Under the pieces are notes generated by a model. That model was not told where the DNA came from, did no database searches, and saw nothing but the letters and a program-made list of their open reading frames with translations. This document shows positions 10,607 through 20,398 of a stretch of DNA of 47,520 nt, piece by piece. Every line of letters starts with the position of its first letter. Positions within the stretch are counted from its first letter, which is position 1. The stretch is from NCBI RefSeq assembly GCF_000350225.1, contig NW_005179387.1, positions 1 through 47,520 of the forward strand, read 5' to 3'. The stretch is from Chondrus crispus. Its lineage: Eukaryota; Rhodophyta; Florideophyceae; Gigartinales; Gigartinaceae. A program made the position numbers and the translations under genes.

Positions 10607-11647
10607 TGTAGTGCAATGTGCCTGGCGGGCCGCAAACACAGTCCGACGGTCGAACAAAAAGAAGAAAAACAACAACAGCAACAACCACTGCCGATGGCCG
10701 GCGCTACGGAGCGTTCGAGACTCCCTTTCCCCTTGTGTGGGCTTGCGGCCCACGGTAGCTCAACTCCGACGGGGGGGGTAAGGAAAGATGCCCGGCCCGG
10801 GAGGATAATGGTGGTAGAGACTTGTGAAGACTTGAGTGCTCGACGAGTGAGGGTTGGGCTTGTCTACGAGGATGTAACCGCGGTTCGCTGGGTTGTAAGG
10901 CCAATGATCGACGAGCGTCTTCAGCACCTTGTGTATAATTCAAGGTCTTCGACGGGGGCTTGTTCACCACTACCCGACGGGATCGTAACCGTGTAGCAAC
11001 GCTACTACCGACGTGTTGCCCGATGGCTAAAAACACCCTCACCAGCGCGATCGCGATCGCGGTAGGCGGTACCAACTCTGTCTTATACAGTAAGACCTTC
11101 GACGGAGGCGTCGTCGCAACAGCCTTCCGACGGAACTTGAAACAGTAGCAGCGCTACACAACGTGTTGCCCGATGGCTAAAACACCTACACCGGATCGGT
11201 CGCAACCAACTCCAGTGGAACCAACACAATTAAGGGAAAAATAGAGGTAGAGATAGAAAAGAATACGGAAATAAAGGAAAATGAAAGGGAACCCCCGAGC
11301 GCAAAGGATGCCGTAGGCTTTGGTAAAAGAGAGCGTCTTGGTAGAGACGGACTTCGACCAAGGCGACATTCAACTCTGGCAACTCGGGTTACCTTCACTG
11401 ACTTGGTGGTCAGAGGGCTAAGGTATATATCGCCCCGCCGGATCCACTACAGTGGCTCGCGGCGCTAGATCCTAGATCTAATCTAGTGTCAGCAAAATTA
11501 ATGCCAACTAATTAACTAAAAAATAAAATAATTAAAAATTAAAACTGTGCAGTTACTCACACGTGTGTCCCCCAACGCGGACTACTTTTCATATCCAAAT
11601 ATTTTCCTTTCTTTTCACCCCCCTTTTCAGGTGCGTATTGCACTACA
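10607..11647 (-). repeat. LTR copy 1, probable 5' LTR of the gypsy element
   Basis: A 1041-bp unit with TG...CA ends on the transcribed strand and extended inverted ends (TGTAGTGCAAT). It is a relative of the units at 14131-15109 and 15360-16402. Shared blocks include the purine/pyrimidine tract near 11270, a segment with a TATATA core near 11425-11435, GGATCCACTACAGTGG-like palindromes, and CACACGTGTG near 11560. Unlike the other two copies, its flanks differ (acttt on the left, ggtac on the right), as expected for a 5' LTR whose target-site partner lies beyond the 3' LTR. A primer-binding site follows it on the minus strand. Assignment to this element is likely but not proven because no 3' LTR is seen. 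Confidence 0.7.
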
Positions 11648-12733
11648 GGTACCTGACCTCTGACGTGAGCGTCGACGTTCGCGCTAAAGGGAGGGCCCTC
11701 AGCCGTTCCTTTACGGCTAAGTCCAACCGCTCCGTTACGTTTGAATGGGACTATCGTGGTTAGACAGAGAGTACGAACAGAAGTCAAGCCGTATTTCACT
11801 TCCGAACGCCAGGGCCGCGAGACGTAAGGACAGAGCAGTACCAACTCCCTGAAAGAAGTCTGGTTCTCGTAATGATCGACGATACGGGGATGGCAGATTG
11901 ATGGAGGGGAAGGCAAATACCCCTTTCGGAGCTGAAGGTCAGACGCTCTCCCGCGCAAGGTCACCGGACAATCCATAACGTCCAGCGACCTCGGGTAGGG
12001 ATGTGAACGATGCGATCACCAGCACAACGGAGCCGGTGTAAGAGGCAAGTGGGCCCCTGTCAGGGCGATCAACATATGTGATGAGGGGAGACTCGCGTAT
12101 ATGCGCATGCCAGACCAAGCCCGACCGCTGGTCACAATGGCTTTCATACAACGACGCGAGCCGTCGACCTCAATTGCACTGGCGGACGGCTTCTAAAAAT
12201 TTGTAAATTGTCAGCATTGGTTGTACGGTGCGGCATTTTTACCTCAGCGCACTGCTGCCCCAGCGACAAACCGCCGCCGTCTGGCACGTGCATACCTGGA
12301 TGGGCGCAGCACGGCGGGACCGACGGAAGGCTGACACACGACAGAAGCACACGAACCATCGAGCGCTACAGCACGGCCCGACGTCAGTACTGTATTGTAC
12401 GTGGATCGGCGCGCCGACGCACGATCAAGCGCGGATGCCTCCGTTATTTTAATTGTTTGGAAATTTTGGAAAGCGATTGACAGCGCACCAATCACGGAAT
12501 GGGCTTTTACTTTCGCAGAAATTATTTTGGCGGGAAAATTGGGCAAAATTTGGGGTGGTTTTACAAAGGACTCACGGCGGTACCCGTGCGCGCACGACCG
12601 TGTGGGTACTGTACACGGCAAGCGTCGTAGACGCTGCGTGCTGTACGGGTCGGACGGCCACTGAACGGACGGCGGCGCCGGGCCTCCGTACTCTTCGGAT
12701 GAGTATGCGCGGGCCCCTCTGCCCCTCGCCGCC
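11648..12733. other. No gene; possible remnant of a long-TIR element
   Basis: No coding frame is supportable. The block around 11700-11760 (cctttacggctaag...) resembles 20770-20800 inside the right arm of the element at 18184-21008, in the same orientation, so a degraded piece of that repeat family may start here. AT-rich sequence at 12440-12560 has no recognisable feature. Confidence 0.35.
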
Positions 12734-13150
12734 GATGGGGAGGGGCACCAAGGAAGACGACTGCTGCGCGCCGCGCCCTAGCGACGGACGGCAAGGGGAC
12801 GGCGAGGGACGCCAAGTATAAAAACATCCGCTGCGCACTCGCGCCCCCGCCACCGACGGTGAGGGAAACCAACGAGAAGACGAATGTCGCGCGCTGTGCC
12901 CTAGCTGCCGACGGCGAGGCGCACCACGGAGAAAAGCATTCGTCGCGCGCTCGTGCCCTCGCCGCTGACGGCGAGGGGTGCCAAGGAGAAGAGCATTCGT
13001 CGTGCGCTCGTGCCCTCCCCGCGAATGGCGGGGGTACCAAGAGAACGACTGCAGCGCGCCGCGCCACGCCACGGACGGAGAGGGACGCTAAGTATAAGAA
13101 CATCCGCCGTGCGCTCGCGTCCCCACCACTGACGGCGACAGGCGCAGAGG
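12734..13150. repeat. Minisatellite, ~57-bp period, about 7-8 copies
   Basis: The motif gacggcgagg (with variants) recurs at 12798, 12855, 12910, 12967, 13024, 13074 and 13131, a spacing of 57, 55, 57, 57, 50 and 57 bp; an earlier copy begins near 12734. Units alternate between two flavours, one containing aagtataa(a/g)aacatccg and one containing ggagaagagcattcgtcg. Because 57 is 19 codons, both strands stay open over several units and produce repeat peptides of about 19 residues. Open frames here are therefore not by themselves evidence of a gene. Confidence 0.8.
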
Positions 13151-13508
13151 ACAAGAACGAACGCTAGCGACTACCGCGTGCACAAGTCCTGCGTGGGAGA
13201 CACGCTGCGCGCTTCCGAGGAGAAGTACAGAAAAGACAGGCCACTCCGACGCTCTCACTAATCTGTGCCAACGGGTTCGGTGTTGCGGCGGTCAAACGCA
13301 TCAAAAAGGTACCCAACGGCAAGACAGCAGCGCGCACGCGATCCAAACCGCACTTCCAAGTAACCTCTCCCATCAACGACTTTCACGGGAAACGCGGGCG
13401 ACGCACACTTTCCCACGTGCCTCTCGACTTCGAAAGAGTCGCTCGGACGCTGGGGGCTTGGCATACACGCAGCCCCCGACAAGCCACCATCCGCTACACG
13501 CGTTCGCC

Positions 13509-14130
13509 GTGTAGTATAATCACCCCCAACGGCGAGGGGGGTGAATACTGACCGTTCGGTAGAGACACCGATCGGCGGGAAGGTAGAAACACGGCCCACC
13601 CACGGTACCAAGCTTGGGCTCGATGTAGCGGTGGTAGAGCGGGAACGGAGAGGACGCGCGCACGCACGAGCGGTTCGACGCCTCGACGCCCCGAAGCGGT
13701 ACTGGGTGACGATCCAGTACCGACGGGCGGAGGCGGATCCGGCTCGTGGGCGTGCTGCGCTCGTCCACAACCCGCGCGCGGTGGCGCTCTTAGGTAACTA
13801 ACGGAAGTACCTGAGAGTAGGCGGGCGGACAAAGGTGGAAGTTCCTTAACAAGTCCGTGCTTGTCCTCCTCCCCTCGCCGTCGGGCCGCTCATATTTAAG
13901 ATACATAGTAACCTATCATAACACTACAGTGGTGCAGGTCGGCCTGCACTGTAACGCTGTCAGCCTTCGGGCTGACAAAACACGTGTCGTACACGTGTAT
14001 GCGCGCGCCCCCGTACACGTGGGGTACACGTGTGCGCGCGGGCTGAGGTACTGCAGAGCTCGGGCTCTACAGTACCTGAACTCATCCTGATCTAATCTAA
14101 AATAAAGCCCCGAGGGGGGTTATACTACAC
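13509..14130 (+). repeat. Left arm of the composite element
   Basis: A 622-bp GC-rich arm starting GTGTAGTATAATCACCCCC and ending in ggggttatactacac, which is nearly the reverse complement of its start. It could thus be a complete MITE-like unit by itself. Positions 13980-14045 carry a cluster of CACGTG-core palindromes (acacgtgt, tacacgtg) mixed with alternating CG runs, which may be regulatory or able to adopt unusual DNA structure. The last five bases, TACAC, were duplicated by the LTR insertion that follows. Confidence 0.65.
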
Positions 14131-15109
14131 TGTGGTGCAATGCGCCTTGTAGGCAGTGGGCAAGGTCGAAGACCCTCACGGCCCGAAAACAAACAAACAA
14201 ACGAAACAACCAAAGCAGCCGGCGGTGCAATGCCACGGAGTGTTCGGAGCTCCCTTTCTCTTTATGCGGGCCTGCGGCCCGCGGTAGCTCGAATCCCTGA
14301 AAGGGGGGGCAAAGGAAGAAAAGCCCGGCCCGGGATTATAGGTGTGGTGAAGACTTGAAAAGGCAAACGCTCGACGAGTGCGCTTGTCTAGGCAGACGGA
14401 ACCCGCTGGGTCATAAATCCAATGCTCGTGGAGCGCCTTGATACCTTATACCCTTGATAAGGTCTTCGACGGGGACGTCGCAACGTAGCCCGTCGTGAAT
14501 GAAGAAAACGTAGCAGCGCTACACCGTCGTACTGCCCGATGGCAAAGTACCAACACCGGATCGGTCGCAACCAGATTCCAATGGAACCAACTCTGAGAAA
14601 AGCACCACTGGTGCACCAACACAGAAGCCCGATGGCAAATGACGTCACGTTGCGGATCGCAATCCTACAAGGTGGGACCAACTCAACATTAAGGGAAATT
14701 AGGATAGGGAAAAAAAGGATAGGGAAATAAAGGAAAAAGAAAGGGGACCCCCGAGCGCTGAAGGATGCCGTAGGCTTAGGTAAAAGGGAGCGTCTTGGTA
14801 GAGACGGACTTCGACCAAGGCGACATTCAACTCTGGCAACTCGGGTTACCTTTACTGACTTGGTGGCCAGTGGGCTAAGGTATATATCGCCCCGCCGGAG
14901 CCACTACAGTGGCTCGCGGCGCTAGATCCTAGATCTAATCTAGTGTCAGCCAAACTAATACTGACTAATTAACTAAATTAAATTAATAATTAAAATAGAA
15001 ACTGTACAAATATTCACACGTGTGTCCCCCAATCCCGGACTACAGTATTCACATTCCAACTTAGTTTCTTTTCCCTTCACCCCTTTGTAGAGCCCCATAT
15101 TGCACTACA
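14131..15109 (-). repeat. Solo LTR copy 2 with 5-bp TSD (TACAC)
   Basis: A 979-bp unit with ends TGTGGTGCAATGCGCC and attgcactaca, homologous over most of its length to LTR copy 1 and in the same orientation. TACAC stands immediately before it (14126-14130) and immediately after it (15110-15114). TG...CA ends with a 5-bp target duplication define an LTR retrotransposon insertion reduced to a single LTR by recombination. It contains the shared TATATA segment and the CACACGTGTG palindrome. Confidence 0.8.
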
Positions 15110-15359
15110 TACACGCCGCTGACAGCGAGGGCGGCCGAGGAGAAGCCAGAGATGCACCGCGCGGGGGAGGTCTTTGAACGCGTGCTCGATGTCCAGCCCG
15201 GTAGCATAGAGTACGGCTTCTGTGTTACGCCCCGCGAGCGCATTCGCGTCGACGCCGCCCCGCTCACGTGGCTCCGGTGGGACCTCACGCTTTTGACACG
15301 GGGCGCCCTGATCACTTGGCGACTGGGAGGTCCTCCGGTTTGATGCTTCCGCCTACGAC
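15110..15359 (+). other. Coding-like fragment between two LTRs (captured DNA)
   Basis: A 250-bp GC-rich stretch with an open frame on the plus strand up to 15343. It reads AGEVFERVLDVQPGSIEYG, then a CVTPRERIRVDAAPL segment, and it has no similarity I can name. The codon composition looks like real coding DNA. The 5-bp duplication around LTR copy 3 shows that this fragment was contiguous with the SufS-like sequence at 16403 before that LTR arrived. Whether it belongs to the same source gene is unknown. Confidence 0.45.
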
Positions 15360-16402
15360 TGTAGTGCAATACAGGGCTCTACATGGGGGTGAACGGAAAG
15401 AAATTTCATAAGGTGTGAAAAATAGTCCGGTTGGGGGGCACACGTGTGAATAATTACACAGCTTCAATTTTTAATTATTCAATTTTTTATTTAGTTAATT
15501 ACTTACCATTAATTTATCTGAAAGTATATTAGATTTAAGATCTAGCGCCGCGAGCTACTGTAGTAGCTCCGGCGGGGCGATATATACCCACGCCTATTGA
15601 CCACCAACTCAGTAAAGGTAACCGGGTTGCTGGAAGTTGCATTTCGCCTTCGTCGAAGACCGATTCAATCTAGCGAAGCGCTTCCCTTCTACGTCGCTAA
15701 CGTTCTCCTTCTGCACTCGGGGTTCTCTTTCCTTTTCCATTTTCCTTTATTTCCCTATCCTTTTCTATCTCAAATTCTATCTATTTCCTTTATCTCGTGC
15801 TGGTACCAACGGTATTGGTTGCGCCCCATCCGGTGTTGGTGTCCTTGCCATCGGGCGACACGTTGACGTAGCGCTCCTACTTTTTTCTCATTCCGACGGA
15901 GACTGTTGCGACGAAGTCTCCCTCGAAGGGCTTATCGTGTGTGAAAGTCAGTGTTGGTACCATCGTTATTGGTTGCGACCAAGCTGGTGAAGGTGTTTCG
16001 AGCCATCGGGCGGCACGTTGGTGTAGCACTGCTACTTTGATATCATCCCGTCGGGCTGCGTTGCGACGCGCCTGTAGAAGACCTTGTCGCGATTCAAGGT
16101 GTCGAAGACGCTCAACGAGCATTGGCCTTACAACCCAGTGGAGCCGGGGTCCCCACGTACACGCCCCAACCCACACTCGTCGAGCAACTATCTTCGTAAG
16201 TCTCTACCACAAAGATCCCGGGTTGGGCCTTTTCTCTCTGCCCCCCCTTCAGGTATCTGAGTTACAATGGGTCGCAAGACCGTTTAAGGGGAGAAGGGAG
16301 AGTCAGACGCTCCGTAACGCTATGCCGTCGGCAGTTGTTGTTTTGCTTATTTTGTTGGACCATTGGACCTCGGTCTCTCCCTGAAATGCGCATTGCACTA
16401 CA
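15360..16402 (+). repeat. Solo LTR copy 3 with 5-bp TSD (ACGAC), inverted
   Basis: A 1043-bp unit with ends TGTAGTGCAATACAGG and gcgcattgcactaca, inverted relative to copies 1 and 2. ACGAC flanks it on both sides (15355-15359 and 16403-16407). In its transcription sense it has CACACGTGTG about 90 bp in and a TATA box (gatatataccc) at about 15578-15587, some 220 bp from the LTR start, a sensible place for the U3 promoter. The two facing LTR copies 2 and 3 add a second, nested inverted repeat of about 1 kb. Confidence 0.82.
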
Positions 16403-17215
16403 ACGACCTTCGCGGCCGCGCCATTGCGAGGTGCTTGGAGGCCGCGAACTGCGATGCACGTGCGGCATGGGTACGAGCGTGCGGCACGACCGACCTGCAA
16501 CCGACGCTGGCTGTCATCGACGCGCTGACGGGCTACTACGACAGCACCAAATCTGACGTGCTCGCGGGCATCAATACGGTGGACGACATCGCACGCGTGG
16601 CGCACCCGGCTGGCGCAACGGTGCCGGTGGTTGCGTGCCAGTCCGTGCCGCGCATGCCCGTGGACGTGGGCGCGATCGGGTGCGACTCCTTCGTGGCATG
16701 GACGCACAAGATGTGCGGATCGACGGGCTTGGGGTTTTTGTGGGGGAAGAAGGCGCTTCTGAAACAGATGCCACCGTACATGGGCGGCAGCGAGATGATC
16801 GCCGACACGTTTCTGGACAGGTCGACGTACACGGAGCTCTCGCACAAGGTCGAGGCCGGCCCGCCCGCGATCGGCGAGATAGCGGCCCTTTGGCGCCGTC
16901 ATCGAGTACTTGTACGAGTGGGTGACCGGTCTGAAGGAGGTGCGCATGTGCGGACCGCGTGGCCAGCGCTCCGCGCTGTGCCGGTTCAACGTCGACGGCG
17001 TGCACAGCAGCGACTCAGCAACTATGCTCGACTTGAAGGGCGTCATCGTGCCCTCCGGGCACCACTGCGCGCAGTCGCTGCATCTCGAACTGGGCGTCTC
17101 GTCGTCGGAGACGGCGAGCTCGTACGTTTATACGAAGGAGGAGATGGACGAATTTATTGTCGCGCTCAACGCGGCGGCGACCCTGCTGGGCGGGACACTG
17201 ACGGCGGCGACGTGA
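16403..17215 (+). pseudogene. SufS-type cysteine desulfurase fragment, internally deleted and frameshifted
   Basis: Class V aminotransferase fold matching plastid SufS/NFS2, which mobilises sulfur from cysteine for Fe-S clusters. From about 16487 the frame reads TTDLQPTLAVIDALTGYYD, like the N-terminal AATxQKP region. It then jumps to IARVAHPAGA, so roughly 130 residues of the large domain are missing. Then come ACQSVPRMPVDVGAIGCDS (the usual PLP-ring Asp before Ala-Cys-Gln is Val here), THKMCGSTGLGFLWGKK with the PLP-binding Lys, MPPYMGGSEMI and VEAGPPAIGEIAAL. Near 16890 one extra base shifts the frame; the next frame continues GAVIEYLYEWVTGLKEV to PSGHHCAQSLHLELGV, keeping the catalytic Cys, and stops at 17215. 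It cannot encode a working enzyme and is best explained as a captured gene copy. Confidence 0.85.
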
Positions 17216-17337
17216 AAACGCGTCTACACGTAAGCGGAAAGAGGGACACCAGGGATGGCTCTGGCTCCGTTAGAACAAAGGTGACAGCCTCTTTAAGCCG
17301 GAGGTGAACGTGGACGTTCACTCTTGAGGAGCGGGCC

Positions 17338-17953
17338 GTGCAGTATACTCTCCAACTGGATTTAGATTAGATCAGCTACTGTAGAACCCGAGCTCTGCAG
17401 TACACCAGCACGCACACACACGTGTAGCACACGTGTACTGTCAGCCCCAGTGGCTGACAGCGTTACAGTGCGCGACGGCCCAAACTGGCAACAGTAGCAC
17501 TACAATACAGTACGTACTGTACTGTAGTATGATAGGACTATCTTGTACATTAAATACCAGGGGAAGCCCACGGCGGGGGAGAGGGACAAGCACGGGCTTG
17601 GTACATGATCCTTCGGCTAGATCGGCATCCCAGTCTGCTTATTCTCCACCTACGCTTCCGACAACTGCGAGCCTCTTAAACGAAACCGCGCGGGTTGGGG
17701 ACGCGCCGGCACGCGAGGGAGTCCGGATCCGACTCCGCCCATTGGCACTGGTATGTCACCCAGTGCCGCTTCGGGGCGTCGAGGCGTCGATCTGCTCGTG
17801 CGTGCGCGCGTCACCGTCCGTTCCCCGCTCTACCACACGCTACCCGGCCCGTACCCGGCTCCGTTTGTAGGTTGTACCCCCCTTCTCCGTCAGTGCAGGG
17901 GCACGAAGAACTGTGCATACAACCACAGTCGTTTCGGGGTGTTTATGCTACAG
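17338..17953 (-). repeat. Right arm of the composite element
   Basis: Inverted counterpart of 13509-14130. It begins gtgcagtatac, matching the complement of the left arm's inner end, shares gatttagattagatcag, cgagctctgcagtac, the CACGTG palindromes near 17415-17435 and the gcttcggggcgtcgaggcgtcgat block at about 17768, and ends in ggggtgtttatgctacag, matching the complement of the left arm's outer end. The arm is more diverged than a recently amplified repeat would be. Confidence 0.6.
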
Positions 17954-18183
17954 TATCGTCTGTTTGGCACTGTTTGTACAATCTCGAGACTGATAAATGT
18001 GACTATATGACCGATACCTGACACCCAAAAAAAACTGTCGCTCAGAATGGCATCACTTCTGATATTCATGCATTTGTTGATTTCTGCCAAACTTATCCCT
18101 GCCAAAAGAAGTTAACTATCTTTTTTCTGTGAAAAAAGAGAACGTCTGCAACAATTTTCCGAAAAATCCGGATTTGAAGAACA

Positions 18184-18797
18184 GTGTGGGATAACTGCTC
18201 TCGTCCCTGGGTTGGGTGAGAGGCGGAGGTGTCGCCGAAAGAGCATGCGACGCCGGTAACGCGGCACACGATTTACTGATACCAGACGAGCTCACGATAA
18301 GGGAGTGGCACCCGTGGCCGGTCACCCGCCCTCGCTACGAGATGCGGGTACGGACGCGACCGGCGACGGGTTAGAAGCCAGGGCGGTGGGCTACCGAACG
18401 TTTGTAGTTAGACACGAAAGGGACAGCGGCGAGATTGCCCGTGTTTACCGTTGGGGACGGGTGTCGGGCCTTACCCTCTCAAAAGGACGCCCGGACACCT
18501 GTCCCAGTACAGTACCTGCGTCCTAGTGCGTGCCGGGTACTGTACACAATTAACATTCTAGCGCCGTAGTTCCTAAATACCGTACGGGTGCGGACACTAA
18601 ACGTGTTCATCACAATACGCGCGCACTACGCACTACCGCGCGGAAGACCTGTGCATTACTGTACACGCGTAATAGCCATGACCGATCGGCACACGCGCGC
18701 GCTCACTACGCGTGGGCGCCTCGACCGCATGTAGACAGTGCACGGCCGCCAGATTAATAAACTCCGCGTGCACCGGTCGTTATCTACAGACAGTTGT
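18184..18797 (+). repeat. Left inverted arm of the second element
   Basis: About 610 bp, GC-rich, with runs of gcgcgc and gtactgtacac. The inner end, near cgttatctacagac, resembles the complement of the outer end, as in the arms of the neighbouring composite element. The inner boundary is approximate. Confidence 0.5.
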
Positions 18798-18900
18798 AGT
18801 GGTTGGAAATTTGGAAACGTGGTATGACAATTAGTTTTCTGATTTCAAAATTGCCCCTTTTAAGGTCATAAACAGCCCCTAAGGGGCTCTAATTAGACAG

Positions 18901-19764
18901 TTAGAAAATAAACTGAACAACTGTACAGTTGTAGTTCCTGACTAACGCGGGCCTTGCCATACGTTTTCCTGTCCGGCGTTTTTTTGTGCTGGGGGTGTGT
19001 GTGTGGTCGAGGCACTCATGATCTGAGTGTTGTGGTAGCCGAACTCCTTTTGACATGTGGTGACGACAGGGGTGGGGGTGGTACGGTGGGGGCCTGCGAG
19101 TGAGTCGACCGTGTACACGCGGTGTTGTTGTGACGATGTTTGGCTTACCGTGTGTCACGGGGTGTTGCCAAATATTGGTAGGTTGTAGCGCAATACGGTA
19201 GATTTCGATGCGGTTGTATTTGTGTACGAAGAGTGTGGTGTCTTTCGGATGGACGGATATTGCCTGTAGGCAGATGTCAGCTGTGGTGGTGTTATTTTGG
19301 AGTCATTCGATCATGAAATCCACCGTGGTGGACGGGTTGGAAATGTTCGGGAAGCGTGCGGCGATCATTTGCGCACGTATCTTTCCTTGTCGTTGGACGT
19401 ACTCGTATAGGATTAAGCCTGGTTCGATGTTGCACTGTTCAGCCAGTTGCTTGAGGTAAAGGTGAGCGCTGACATTGGTGGTGTCAAGTTCGGCCTTAAG
19501 CTTTTGTAGAAGGCCATGCGGGGTTGGTAGCTCATCTGGCATGAAGAGCAGATTGATTATGTCTGAAGGTATTGATGAGATCATTTTGCCGATGAGCGTG
19601 TGTTTGGCATGCATGTAGATGTTGAGATCCTGTTCGGTGGCGGGGATTGGCGGGTTGCCTTCTACATGTGCGATTGAGTAGTTGATGTAAGCGGCGGGTC
19701 GGAGGGCGAGGAGCCATGGTCCAGAGTTGGATCGGTCAAGTTTAGGGATGTCTTTGAGATCCAT
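18901..19764 (-). pseudogene. Ty1/copia-like gag remnant
   Basis: On the minus strand a 153-codon frame starts at 19764 (MDLKDIPKLDRSNSGPWLLA) and shows the copia gag pattern: a substrate-like KLDRSNSGPWLLALRPA opening, a helical MHAKHTLIGKMISSIPSDII segment and the LLQKLKAELDTTNVSAHLYLKQLAEQCNI core, ending FMIE at 19303. Further downstream (18901-19158, another frame) a Cys/His cluster, PCRHHMSKG then QHSDHEC, resembles a gag zinc knuckle of this superfamily. No protease, integrase or reverse transcriptase follows, so only gag is present, and it is frame-broken. The family call rests on pattern recognition. Confidence 0.55.
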
Positions 19765-20398
19765 GGTGGGGAAGGCGTGGAAGCTTTGTTCGCTGCGGGG
19801 AATGTAGAGGAGTTCTACCAGGTGCGGGGAGAGGGAGTGATGAGGATTCGGATCGAGTTTGCCGTGGGCTTGGGGTTGGCTTGTCCGTTCTGGCTTGGCG
19901 AGACGCGGGGGGTCCGCGGCTGCGTACGTATGCCGTGCTGCTGCGTGTGCGTGAAGCGCGATCCAGTTTGTAGTCGTGTTGTCGTTGGCGTGAGCAGTGG
20001 TGCAAAGCGGGCCATAACCTGATGAATTGTAATCCTCATGGGGTCGTCTTTACTCGTCGTTGCCGTCGCCTCTCCTAAATACTGTTGTTGGCGGACTGTG
20101 TTCTGGACAGTCTGTCCTTGCGGTCCGTCACACTCTAAGTCACTATGGATGAAAGTGATATAGATGAGAATGTGTGTTGCATTTTCTCTTTTCATGTGCA
20201 TCTGATTGGATTAATTTTCGTAGAGGAGATGGACATAATGCTGGAAATCATTGGGTGAAGATGGAGCATATCAACCCTTGGGGAAACACATGAGAGGGAG
20301 TACGAGTTTGTGTTCAGTTGTTGATGGCAGCCCAAACCGTTATGGTCGATACAAAGATATGTCCCGGATGTAGTGCAATTCCGTACCACAACCTTCCG

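Larger units (their letters stand above)
3698..11647 (-). mobile_element. Decayed Ty3/gypsy chromovirus-type LTR retrotransposon
   Basis: Reading the minus strand from 11647 downwards the order is LTR, primer-binding site, coiled-coil ORF, gag with CCHC knuckle, protease, reverse transcriptase, RNase H, integrase and chromodomain. This is the Ty3/gypsy order (integrase after RNase H), and the terminal chromodomain places it with the chromoviruses. The coding region is split over several frames: gag to protease, protease to RT, RT to RNase H and RNase H to integrase each move into the -1 frame, the integrase has an in-frame stop, and the chromodomain lies in yet another frame. Some of these could be programmed, but together they indicate a dead copy. 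No 3' LTR is visible in the remaining 3.7 kb, so the 3' end is truncated, rearranged or outside the window. Confidence 0.85.
13509..17953. mobile_element. Composite element: two inverted ~620-bp arms around captured coding DNA
   Basis: The arms at 13509-14130 and 17338-17953 align in inverted orientation along their length: shared blocks include the CACGTG-rich stretch, cgagctctgcagtac, gctgtcag..ctgacag, and cttcggggcgtcgaggcgtcga. Each arm has related motifs at both of its own ends (GTGTAGTATAA and its complement). Between the arms lie a 250-bp coding-like fragment and a SufS pseudogene, interrupted by two LTRs that inserted later with their own 5-bp target duplications. The structure resembles Pack-type transposons, which carry host gene fragments between long TIRs. 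I found no convincing target-site duplication outside the arms and no transposase, so the superfamily is unknown. Confidence 0.6.

Noticed and set aside
12561..13154. 197-codon minus-strand frame with repeats
   Set aside because: The frame is open because the 57-bp repeat unit is a multiple of three; similar openness on the other strand shows that this is not evidence of coding.
15152..15343. Independent small gene between the LTRs
   Set aside because: The stretch is bounded by two insertions, has no promoter of its own and was contiguous with the SufS-like pseudogene before LTR copy 3 inserted; a captured fragment is the simpler reading.
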